Source: CALUTH01 sp964452495 (lineage in GTDB: Bacteria > Cyanobacteriota > Vampirovibrionia > Gastranaerophilales > Gastranaerophilaceae). Taken from it: 64,000 bases of DNA. The notes beneath the pieces are model-generated. The model made no database searches and had not been told where the DNA came from. It saw nothing but the letters and a program-made list of their open reading frames with translations. The position numbers and the translations under genes were made by a program. Shown in pieces: positions 1-6,743 of the stretch. Every line of letters starts with the position of its first letter. Within the stretch, counting starts at the first letter, position 1. The stretch is from contig CAYVMC010000005.1 of the NCBI GenBank assembly GCA_964452495.1, positions 1-64,000 of the forward strand, given 5' to 3'.

Positions 1-2
1 AT

Positions 3-350
3 GATGATATAGATGATCCTGTAACTCCAGAACCAGAAGTTGGCGACGATGATGATGACGATGACGATTGCGAAAATGGAATAATGAAAGGCGGTAAATG
101 TTTTGCAGCTCCTGAAAAAATAGATATCAGTATAGAAACACCAAACAGTTCTAATAGCTCATCTAACTCCAGCTCTAGCTCCAGTTCTGTAGGCGGCGGC
201 AGCGGTAATCCCGGTAATGCCTTACAGGATAGCAGCAGAGAGCGTAATAATAACATGAATGGTAAACATAATGGTGGAACACTCCTTAATGATTATACAG
301 AGAACAAAATAAATAATGCTACTGCTCAATCGGTGAACGGAGGGAATTAA
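3..350 (+). CDS. C-terminal tail of an acidic, Ser/Asn-rich protein (5' truncated)
   Basis: The reading frame is open from the window edge to TAA at 348-350, so the true start lies upstream. The visible 115 residues begin with an Asp run (seven Asp around residues 16-22), pass a Cys-containing stretch (two Cys about 20 residues apart), and then become low-complexity: a Ser/Asn run, Gly-rich VGGGSGNPG, and an Asn/Gly-rich end. Such composition is typical of the linker or tail of a large exported or surface protein, but no domain is recognisable and the function is unknown. A hairpin terminator follows 10 bp downstream, so this is the last gene of its transcript. An internal ATG at 84 could start a short protein, but the upstream frame shows no stop and the same acidic style, so a truncated larger gene is preferred. 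Confidence 0.6.
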   Translation, partial: DDIDDPVTPEPEVGDDDDDDDDCENGIMKGGKCFAAPEKIDISIETPNSSNSSSNSSSSSSSVGGGSGNPGNALQDSSRERNNNMNGKHNGGTLLNDYTENKINNATAQSVNGGN

Positions 351-360
351 ATCCTCTCAT

Positions 361-400
361 ATATTACAAATCCGGAATGATTATTCCGGATTTGTAATAT
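361..400 (+). terminator. Perfect 18-bp hairpin after the first gene
   Basis: Positions 361-378 and 383-400 are exact reverse complements (18 bp) around a 4-nt loop. There is no clear T-tract afterwards, so this is either a factor-independent terminator of the upstream gene or an mRNA 3' stabiliser. Confidence 0.6.
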
Positions 401-473
401 AAACTCTCCAGTTAAATTTATATTAATCAATAAACCTTACAGCATATTTTATTACTTCTAATATAATATAAGC

Positions 474-502
474 TGTACATTCCTAAATCAGGACAATATA
501 AT
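474..502 (+). promoter_or_regulatory. Candidate promoter for the radical SAM gene
   Basis: A perfect TATAAT lies at 497-502, with TGTACA 17 bp upstream (474-479, four of six matches to TTGACA). The -10 ends only 6 nt before the ATG at 509, so a transcript from it would be leaderless or nearly so. This agrees with the lack of a well-placed Shine-Dalgarno sequence. Confidence 0.5.
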
Positions 503-508
503 AGTAAT

Positions 509-1597
509 ATGGTTAACTTTTCAAATCTTTTTGATACAGCAAGGGAGTTGTATACCGCATTTTCTTACAATAACAGATACGGCAGGGTGCCAATACCTTT
601 ACGATACTTTTTTGAACTTACATATCGCTGTAACTTAAACTGCCCGTATTGCTATATAGGAAATGAACGAAAAAAAAATGAATTAACTAGAGAAGAGTGG
701 TTTAAAATAATTGACCAGCTCCCGTTCTACGCAATAGTAACGCTTGTTGGCGGAGAACCACTTATAAGAAAAGATTTTCCGGAAATTCTTAACTATCTCT
801 CAAAAAAAATATTTGGCAAAACCCACGTTGTATCAAACGGTGTATTAATTACACCGGAAATTATAAAAGAGTTTGAACGTTCCAAACTAATGCTGTTGTC
901 TGTTTCTTTAGACGGATACGGTGAAATACATGACAACAATCGCGGACAAAAAGGGATTTTCGATAAGATTATAACAAACCTTGACAATGTGCAGAAACTT
1001 AAAAAACCGCCGATGGTAGACATTAAAACCATTGTACTAAAAGACAATCTTGACTCTCTGCCTAAACTTTATAAACTCTGTGACAAAATGGGGTTTGATT
1101 TTTTTTCAATATCTTTTCTAAGAAATAACAACCTTAAACAAAATGCAGTACTTGCAGACTCCTTTATACCTGAGTTTACACAAAATTACCCGATAGAACC
1201 GTACTTTGATATGGAGCAATTTAAAGAGATTTATAAAGAATTGGAAAGCATGAGTAAACATTCCAGAGTAAAAATCCGCTTTGCTCCAAAATTTGAATAT
1301 ACAAAATCTCCACTAAATACAATAGAAGAGTTTTTTAAAACTCCGGCAGATACACCGGTAAGCGAGATTTACAAGCCCTGTAAATACCCTTATACAAATA
1401 TGATGATAAACCCCGAAGGTAATATTTATCCGTGTTTGTCAATGAAAATAGGAAATGTAAAAGAAAACAGCTTAAAAGAATTATTCAACAAACCGCATTA
1501 TTGTTGTTTCCGTAAAAATTTAAAAGCCTCAGGAGGAGTATTTGGAGCCTGCCAGATGTGCTGCGAACTGGTACCTAGAGAAAGGGTTAATAAATGA
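509..1597 (+). CDS. Radical SAM protein with SPASM-like C-terminus
   Basis: The protein has 362 residues. The radical SAM cluster motif CxxxCxxC is at C41/C45/C48 (CNLNCPYC), followed by the GGEP motif near residue 90, so it should bind a [4Fe-4S] cluster and cleave S-adenosylmethionine. The C-terminal 75 residues carry a SPASM-like set of cysteines: CKYPYTNM, INPEGNIYPCL, then YCCF and CQMCC. Family knowledge: SPASM enzymes mature peptides (PqqE, AlbA) or modify other substrates, and the substrate here cannot be read from the sequence. The stop overlaps the start of the next gene (ATGA at 1594-1597), so the two are translationally coupled and probably act together. No obvious precursor peptide is seen beside it. 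The ATG at 509 lacks a good ribosome site, but a TATAAT 6 nt upstream makes a leaderless message plausible. Confidence 0.85.
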   Translation: MVNFSNLFDTARELYTAFSYNNRYGRVPIPLRYFFELTYRCNLNCPYCYIGNERKKNELTREEWFKIIDQLPFYAIVTLVGGEPLIRKDFPEILNYLSKKIFGKTHVVSNGVLITPEIIKEFERSKLMLLSVSLDGYGEIHDNNRGQKGIFDKIITNLDNVQKLKKPPMVDIKTIVLKDNLDSLPKLYKLCDKMGFDFFSISFLRNNNLKQNAVLADSFIPEFTQNYPIEPYFDMEQFKEIYKELESMSKHSRVKIRFAPKFEYTKSPLNTIEEFFKTPADTPVSEIYKPCKYPYTNMMINPEGNIYPCLSMKIGNVKENSLKELFNKPHYCCFRKNLKASGGVFGACQMCCELVPRERVNK

Positions 1598-2289
1598 ACA
1601 TACTTATAACAGGTGCAACAAAAGGAATCGGTAAAACCATTGCACAAACACTGGATGGTGAAATATTCGCAACAGGGCGAAATAAAGAAACTCTTAGCGA
1701 ATACAAAAATCATTTTGCCGCAAATTTAAACAAGAATGAAGAACTTGTAAAGCTTGGCAATTACATTGAAACAAACAAAATTGATGTACTTATAAATAAT
1801 GCGGGGGCTTATATCTGGTCTGATACAGAGAACTTAAAACTTGAAGATATACAAACAATAATAAATACAGACCTTATGGCACCCTTATATCTCATATCAA
1901 GAGCTGTAAGAGGTATGAAAGAAAGGAAATTCGGCAGAATAATAAATATCGGCTCAATCAGCGGTGTAATGGGAGAAGCCGGTGCAAGTGCCTATTCTGC
2001 TGCAAAATCAGGACTTATCGGCATGACCAAAGCACTCGCACTGGAACTTGCCGAATTTAATATTACAGTGAATACAATTAACCCTGGCTGGGTTGAAACA
2101 GAACTTGGAAGTAATTCTATTGAAGAGAGCGGATTTTCACGGGATGAAATAATTGATACTATTCCGCAAAAACGCTTTGTTGAACCGATTGAAATTGCAA
2201 ACCTCGTTAAATATTTGATTTCTGATAAAGCAAAAGGCATAACCGGACAATCTATCAATCTCTGTGCGGGATTAAGTGTCGGCTGCTAA
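1594..2289 (+). CDS. Short-chain dehydrogenase/reductase (SDR, FabG-like)
   Basis: This 231-residue protein has a classical SDR fold: the N-terminal TGATKGIG nucleotide-binding motif, NNAG near residue 67, catalytic Ser in IGSIS, and YSAAK (Tyr-xxx-Lys) near residue 134. It should be an NAD(P)(H)-dependent oxidoreductase acting on a carbonyl or hydroxyl group. It resembles 3-oxoacyl-ACP reductases, but the genuine fabG sits in the fab cluster at 57587-58318, so this copy probably has another substrate. It overlaps the radical SAM gene by 4 bp, which suggests a two-enzyme pathway of unknown product. A bidirectional terminator follows. Confidence 0.85.
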   Translation: MNILITGATKGIGKTIAQTLDGEIFATGRNKETLSEYKNHFAANLNKNEELVKLGNYIETNKIDVLINNAGAYIWSDTENLKLEDIQTIINTDLMAPLYLISRAVRGMKERKFGRIINIGSISGVMGEAGASAYSAAKSGLIGMTKALALELAEFNITVNTINPGWVETELGSNSIEESGFSRDEIIDTIPQKRFVEPIEIANLVKYLISDKAKGITGQSINLCAGLSVGC

Positions 2290-2390
2290 TTAATACTCTG
2301 AAACTATAACTTAATCAATATTATTTCCTCTCTGTATTTTCTTTAATATACTCTCTCACAATACCCACAGTTATTTATTTTATAAAAAAA

Positions 2391-2422
2391 GCAGAGCAGA
2401 TATAACTTCTGCTCTGCTTTTT
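2391..2422. terminator. Bidirectional rho-independent terminator
   Basis: A 10-bp stem (2391-2400 with 2408-2417) has a 7-nt loop, with seven A before and five T after it. It therefore serves both the SDR gene (+) and the converging beta-barrel-like gene (-). Confidence 0.85.
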
Positions 2423-2425
2423 ATT

Positions 2426-3181
2426 CTAGAAGGTATACCTGATACCAACAGTTCCTTGTTTCATATTGTTACCGTATTCTCCGTTTGCAATAAGCGAAAT
2501 CCCTTTTCCAAGTTTCATTTCCGCCTCTGCAAATCCGGCAACATTAACACTATTACCGGGTTGATATGCGTATCTGCTTTTTTGCCGAATTTCGGTTCCA
2601 GTATCTATATGCACTGATTCTATAGTCGTTGTATTAGCACGGGTTGCGGCCGTTTCAGCTCCCGAATACGTATAACGTAATTCACTAATAATATCATATC
2701 CGCCATCCAATGCAAATTTCTCACCGACTTTTACACCGCCTTCAAATGTAAACCGACCGTTCTTTGTTTCAGCATGCAAACCGAGTTTTCCGTTCAAATG
2801 CAGTTGATCTTCTTTATAATTTAAATTTACATTTGAAGTTGTTTCGCTATTACCTATTACCAAATTTGAATATAAATCTATTTTCTGTTTAGGATTTTGA
2901 TAATACTGTGCCTCTACTCCTGCAAACGGATAAACTGTTTTCTTTTGAGAATGTAATTCTAAACCTATTGCAGCATCCTTACCATTTGAATATAAACCAG
3001 CTTCTGCCTGCCCTTTTAAATAAATACTCTCATTAAGTTTAAAGTTCTTATCAACTCCGACCTTCAAACCCGCGCCGCCCGTACTTTCTGCCAGGTGTAA
3101 GCCCGTTTCTGCTTTTACATGTGCCTTTGTATCAACCGGTTTGGTTGGAGTCCCTGCTGCTCTTTCAATCCCATTTCCCAT
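2426..3181 (-). CDS. Beta-barrel-like protein without signal peptide
   Basis: The protein has 251 residues. From about residue 18 to the end it is a succession of amphipathic beta-strand-like segments with alternating polar and hydrophobic residues and Gly/Asn turns. It ends in GIRYTF, the terminal Phe typical of outer-membrane barrels recognised by BamA. The start is well supported by AAAGGAG 8 nt upstream of ATG 3181, yet the N-terminus (MGNGIERAAGTPTKP) has no hydrophobic signal sequence. It is therefore either an unusually targeted barrel, a cytoplasmic beta-repeat protein, or a barrel fragment that lost its signal. No family was recognised. It is monocistronic and ends at a shared bidirectional terminator. 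Confidence 0.65.
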   Translation of the reverse strand: MGNGIERAAGTPTKPVDTKAHVKAETGLHLAESTGGAGLKVGVDKNFKLNESIYLKGQAEAGLYSNGKDAAIGLELHSQKKTVYPFAGVEAQYYQNPKQKIDLYSNLVIGNSETTSNVNLNYKEDQLHLNGKLGLHAETKNGRFTFEGGVKVGEKFALDGGYDIISELRYTYSGAETAATRANTTTIESVHIDTGTEIRQKSRYAYQPGNSVNVAGFAEAEMKLGKGISLIANGEYGNNMKQGTVGIRYTF

Positions 3182-3274
3182 GTGTTTTCTCCTTTCCCTA
3201 TGTATTCGTGTCTATTTTTTGTACACTATTACAAAGTTTTTTGGAGAAAATTAATTGCTATGCACCCATCCCAT

Positions 3275-3294
3275 CATATCATATCATATCATAT
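3275..3294. repeat. Short tandem repeat, four units of CATAT
   Basis: Four exact CATAT units lie in the intergenic region upstream of the beta-barrel-like gene. Slippage here could alter spacing upstream of that gene, although the repeat is about 95 bp from its start. Confidence 0.7.
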
Positions 3295-3381
3295 AGGGGA
3301 TTATAATTGAGTTTGAGGTGCATGTAAATTCATTTTTACATTTCTTAATATATTTGTTACATCTCTACTAATGCCTGATGA

Positions 3382-3603
3382 TTATATCTTGCCCCGCACA
3401 GTTCCTGATACCACATCAAATATATAATTAACATTCTTCTTAGAGTGGTGGTTTTTGCGACCTATCACCCAGCAGGCTTCAGTAAGACGTTTATATTCTT
3501 TCTTATCAAATACAGTAATTTCTATCTCCGGAAATTTTGTTTTATTCCGTCTGTTATACTTGATACTATTAACCGTCCTGCAATAGACACAGGCGGAATA
3601 ACT
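3382..3603 (-). pseudogene. Open-frame remnant behind serine dehydratase
   Basis: Reading the minus strand after the sdaAA stop (TGA then TAG), the same frame stays open for 73 codons to TAA at 3382-3384. It has coherent, non-repetitive composition (for example CVYCRT, ITVFDKKEYKRL, ACWVIGRKNHH) but no ATG, plausible GTG/TTG start or ribosome site at its head. A second frame in the first third also looks peptide-like (VIPPVSIAGRLIV). It resembles the 3' end of a decayed gene and was not recognised. Apart from this and the CATAT repeat, 3182-3606 holds nothing else I can support. Confidence 0.3.
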
Positions 3604-3606
3604 CTA

Positions 3607-4488
3607 TCATAGTTTATCTGCCAGTTGCTTCTCAAATGCAATGCCTGTCTTAGTTTTAGCAAGCCCCCCCAGCGAAGTTTCCTTTAAAACAGGCGACATC
3701 AGTCTGCCCGTCCTGTCAAGTACATCTACCACCTCATCCGGCGGAATTTTACTTTCAATCCCTGCAAGTGCCATTTCAGCCGCTGTTACCGCATGTATTG
3801 CAAGAAACGGATTTCTTTTCACACACGGAACCTCAACAAGACCACAAACAGGGTCACAGGTTAAACCTAAAATATTTTTTATTGCAAGAATTGCAGCATT
3901 GACAATTTTTTCATTGCTGCCGCCGCGAAAATACGTCAAAAGCCCTGCCGCCATACCGGAAGCCACCCCGCACTCTGCCTGACAGCCTGCTGCTGCACCA
4001 GCAAGCCTGACTTTATTAGATACTACCTGACCTATCTTTCCCGCAGTGACAAGCCCGTTAATCTGTATATCTCTGGAAATATTTTCTTCCTCTATCATAG
4101 TAACAAGTATTGCCGGTACAATCCCGCAAGAACCAGCAGTAGGGCAGGCAACTATTTTCCCCATCCTTGCGTTTTCTTCCGCAGAAGCAAGTGCATATAC
4201 TGTTATCTTTTCAAATACTTTACCAAGCAATGCTGGATTATTTTTGTAACGGCTTTTCAATTTTCTGCAATCCCCGCCAGATAAACCGCTTGCTGATAGT
4301 TCATTACTGTTAATCCCGTTTTTTATACATTCTTTCATTGCAGTAATATTACGATATACTATATCCCGCAGGTATTCAACAGATAAATCCTGTACAAAAG
4401 CTTCTTCAACCTGTGCCTGTTCATATATAGAAATTTTATTTCTCTTACATTCGGATAATAATTCTTCAAAAGTTTCTGTAATAATCAT
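3607..4488 (-). CDS. sdaAA: L-serine dehydratase, iron-sulfur dependent, alpha subunit
   Basis: This is the catalytic alpha chain of the two-subunit [4Fe-4S] L-serine ammonia-lyase, which converts serine to pyruvate and ammonia. Conserved features are CPTAGSCGIVP, CGVASGMAAGL and CDPVCGLVEVPC, which supply the cluster cysteines. I place the start at ATG 4488, overlapping the stop of the beta-subunit gene by 4 bp (ATGA). An in-frame start at 4527 would overlap it by 43 bp and add a non-homologous MYLFYCRNKEAAI extension. The protein is then 293 residues, normal for the family. It is expressed with sdaAB and probably with the upstream receiver-domain gene. Confidence 0.93.
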   Translation of the reverse strand: MIITETFEELLSECKRNKISIYEQAQVEEAFVQDLSVEYLRDIVYRNITAMKECIKNGINSNELSASGLSGGDCRKLKSRYKNNPALLGKVFEKITVYALASAEENARMGKIVACPTAGSCGIVPAILVTMIEEENISRDIQINGLVTAGKIGQVVSNKVRLAGAAAGCQAECGVASGMAAGLLTYFRGGSNEKIVNAAILAIKNILGLTCDPVCGLVEVPCVKRNPFLAIHAVTAAEMALAGIESKIPPDEVVDVLDRTGRLMSPVLKETSLGGLAKTKTGIAFEKQLADKL

Positions 4489-5144
4489 GATTGCAGCTTC
4501 CTTATTCCGGCAGTAAAATAAATACATTCAATATTTCTTATATTATTAACCAGCTCAGGATCAATCTCTGAGTCAAGTGCAATATACATTGATGCATTTC
4601 CTCCCTTTATATCCCTGTCACACAGCAGCGAGGCAATATTAACACCGCGTCTTTGAATTAAATCAGTAACCTTAGAAATAACTCCGGGTAAATCCTGATA
4701 GATTAATAACAAAGAGTTATAATGTCCTGTAATATGCGCATTAAATCCATTTATATTAGTAACTGCAACTTCACCTGAACCTACAGATTCAGCACGAATG
4801 ACCATTTTATCATTAATGGTAATTCTTACAGCATTTGGCGGCTTATTTGTATCTTCTACAAATTCAAACTCATATTCAATACCATAATCGTTATCAAATA
4901 TATTTTTTATTCTTATATCATCAACACCCCAGCCAAGAATACCTGCAAGAAGCGCTCTATCAGTACCATGCCCTTTACCTGTTGTTGCAAAGGAGTTATA
5001 AAGCCTGAAATGAACTTTATTAATCTCCGCATTAAATATTTCCCGCGCCATAAGTCCTATTCTTACAGCACCTGCGGTATGAGAACTGGAGGGACCTATC
5101 ATAATGGGAGAAATTACATCAAGAAGAGTTTTTCTACCCGCCAT
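4485..5144 (-). CDS. sdaAB: L-serine dehydratase, iron-sulfur dependent, beta subunit
   Basis: This 219-residue protein has the diagnostic N-terminal motif IGPSSSHTAGAVRIG and a C-terminal ACT domain (from about residue 147, LLLIYQDLPGVISKV) expected to sense serine or a related amino acid. It partners with the alpha subunit encoded immediately downstream with a 4-bp overlap. GGAGG about 12 nt upstream lies inside the end of the preceding receiver gene, so the three genes form one unit. The ACT domain suggests allosteric control at the protein level. Confidence 0.93.
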   Translation of the reverse strand: MAGRKTLLDVISPIMIGPSSSHTAGAVRIGLMAREIFNAEINKVHFRLYNSFATTGKGHGTDRALLAGILGWGVDDIRIKNIFDNDYGIEYEFEFVEDTNKPPNAVRITINDKMVIRAESVGSGEVAVTNINGFNAHITGHYNSLLLIYQDLPGVISKVTDLIQRRGVNIASLLCDRDIKGGNASMYIALDSEIDPELVNNIRNIECIYFTAGIRKLQS

Positions 5145-5148
5145 TCTG

Positions 5149-5739
5149 TTAACTAACCTCCGTTGCTCCGTTTACAAATTCATTTATTACTGAATATAAT
5201 CTTTGCTGCCAGTCAGCACTTTTCTCAAGGAAAAAGTCCGCACCACGGTTTTTACAAATATGCTCAAGTTCTTTTTTATTTGATGCAGTCATCACACCGA
5301 TTGTCGGGCGGCGCCCCGTATTATCTGCAATCTTTCGAAGTTCAGAAAGAAGCATAAATCCTTCCCTGTCCGTTGGAATAAAAAGATCCATAATTACAAA
5401 TTCATAATTACGTTTACGATACTTATTAACAGCATCGTAGATTTCATGTGAGACATCTATATCATATTTGAATTTTTCAAGTAATACTTTTAACTGATAT
5501 GTAATAACCCCTAAATCATCAATAATAAGCATAGCAGGAGCTGTAGAAACTTCTTTATCCAACTCCGGATTTAAAATAGATTTAACTGATTTTCTTGAAT
5601 TTTTATCCAATTGATTAACAAGATTAACGATGGCATCCAACTGTTCTTTTAAGGTTTCAAGTGTCGGATTTGGGGGAACATCAGTATCTGTTATACCATA
5701 GAAAATGTTTAAAAATTCGGAATCTAAATCAATATTCAT
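5149..5739 (-). CDS. Stand-alone response-regulator receiver protein
   Basis: The protein has 196 residues. The first ~70 are helical and not recognised. Residues about 71-190 form a CheY-like receiver with the acidic pair in MLIIDDLG, the phospho-acceptor Asp in FVIMDLF, a Thr in GVMTAS and the conserved Lys in FFLEKSADW. No DNA-binding or enzymatic output domain follows, so it should act by protein-protein contact. No histidine kinase is nearby. It ends 4 bp before sdaAB, whose ribosome site it contains, so it is probably co-transcribed with serine dehydratase. Whether it regulates serine catabolism is inference from position only. Confidence 0.8.
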   Translation of the reverse strand: MNIDLDSEFLNIFYGITDTDVPPNPTLETLKEQLDAIVNLVNQLDKNSRKSVKSILNPELDKEVSTAPAMLIIDDLGVITYQLKVLLEKFKYDIDVSHEIYDAVNKYRKRNYEFVIMDLFIPTDREGFMLLSELRKIADNTGRRPTIGVMTASNKKELEHICKNRGADFFLEKSADWQQRLYSVINEFVNGATEVS

Positions 5740-5868
5740 ACCTATACCTGTGACATAGCTAATTTACACACATTAATATATCATATTTGCCCATCTTTGA
5801 CTAGACCCCATATACAACGTGCAAATAATAGCACAAAAACTATTTAACAAAGATAAATGTTCCGGAAC

Positions 5869-6474
5869 TTAATCTTGAGAAGAAATAACTTTATCAATTA
5901 AACCGTATTCAACAGCCTGTGCAGCAGACATATAATAATCCCTTTCACAATCCTCTTTTACTTTTTCAAGAGGCTGGCCGGAATTTTCAGATAGAATACC
6001 GGTAAGCATTTCTTTCATTCTAAGAATTTCTTTGGCTTCAATTTCAATATCTGTAGCCTGACCTTTTGCTCCGCCTAACGGTTGGTGAATCATAATTCTT
6101 GCACTGGGAAGAGCCATTCTTTTGCCTTTTGCACCTGCTGATAGGAGAAAAGCACCCATACTAGCCGCTTCACCAAGACAAATAGTCGATACATCTGCTT
6201 TTATAAGATTCATTGTATCATAAATTGCCATGCCCGCAGTTATAACACCGCCAGGACTGTTAATATAAAGCATAATATCTTTTTCAGGATTTTCACTATC
6301 AAGAAGAAGGAGCTGTGCAATTATCGAATTTGCCATTTCATCATCAATTTCTTCACCAAGGAAAATAATCCTCTCCCTTAACAGGCGGGAAAAAATATCA
6401 AACGAACGTTCGCCGCGGGAAGATGCTTCAATAACTGTCGGCATATAGCTTAGAATTTTACTGTAATTTTCCAT
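5869..6474 (-). CDS. clpP: ATP-dependent Clp protease proteolytic subunit ClpP
   Basis: This 201-residue serine peptidase of family S14 should form the tetradecameric barrel that degrades substrates unfolded by ClpX, ClpA or ClpC. The catalytic triad is visible: Ser105 in GEAASMGAF, His130 in MIHQPLGG and Asp179 in ERDYYMSA. Length and ends are normal. AAGGAG sits 7 nt before ATG 6474. No clpX or tig is adjacent in the window, so the gene is probably monocistronic. Cyanobacteria and relatives often carry several clpP paralogues, and which one this is cannot be told here. Confidence 0.96.
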   Translation of the reverse strand: MENYSKILSYMPTVIEASSRGERSFDIFSRLLRERIIFLGEEIDDEMANSIIAQLLLLDSENPEKDIMLYINSPGGVITAGMAIYDTMNLIKADVSTICLGEAASMGAFLLSAGAKGKRMALPSARIMIHQPLGGAKGQATDIEIEAKEILRMKEMLTGILSENSGQPLEKVKEDCERDYYMSAAQAVEYGLIDKVISSQD

Positions 6475-6520
6475 CGAAATCTCCTTCTTATAAAAATATT
6501 ATAGTTATAAAACAAAAAAC

Positions 6521-6548
6521 TTGCAATTTTTTTTTTGCCATGTATTAT
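6521..6548 (+). promoter_or_regulatory. Promoter of tRNA-Gly
   Basis: TTGCAA (6521-6526) and TATTAT (6543-6548) are separated by 16 bp. Initiation would fall a few bases before the mature tRNA at 6561. Confidence 0.55.
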
Positions 6549-6560
6549 AGTATTATCCGA

Positions 6561-6635
6561 GCGGGGGTAATTCAGTGGTAGAATGCCTCCTTGCCAAGGA
6601 GGATGTCGCGAGTTCGAGCCTCGTCTCCCGCTCCA
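6561..6635 (+). tRNA. tRNA-Gly(GCC)
   Basis: A complete cloverleaf is present. The acceptor stem GCGGGGG pairs with CTCCCGC (one G-U), the anticodon stem is CCTCC/GGAGG with loop TTGCCAA (anticodon GCC at 6593-6595), and the T arm contains GTTCGAG. CCA is encoded (6633-6635). A hairpin terminator follows. Confidence 0.97.
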
Positions 6636-6670
6636 TAATTAACAAAACGGTTATTTAATAGATAATTAAA

Positions 6671-6706
6671 CAAAGAAGTAAGCGTAAAGTTTACTTCTTT
6701 GTTTTT
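6671..6706 (+). terminator. Terminator after tRNA-Gly
   Basis: An 11-bp stem (6671-6681 with 6691-6701) has a 9-nt loop and is followed by TTTTT. It separates the tRNA from the converging helicase gene. Confidence 0.8.
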
Positions 6707-6743
6707 GTAAGTAAAGTTCAAAAATTCTCAAAGGCAAATTAAA

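Noticed and set aside
1594..2289. Assigning the SDR next to the radical SAM gene as fabG
   Set aside because: The genuine fabG lies in the fab cluster at 57587-58318 and this copy has no lipid-gene context.
3119..3310. Two overlapping plus-strand frames across the CATAT repeat
   Set aside because: They overlap the 5' end of the well-supported minus-strand gene and consist partly of tandem repeat translation (HISYHI).
6561..6743. Integration site at tRNA-Gly for the helicase gene
   Set aside because: I found no duplicated tRNA 3' end elsewhere in the window and no integrase, so it stays only as a speculation in the findings.
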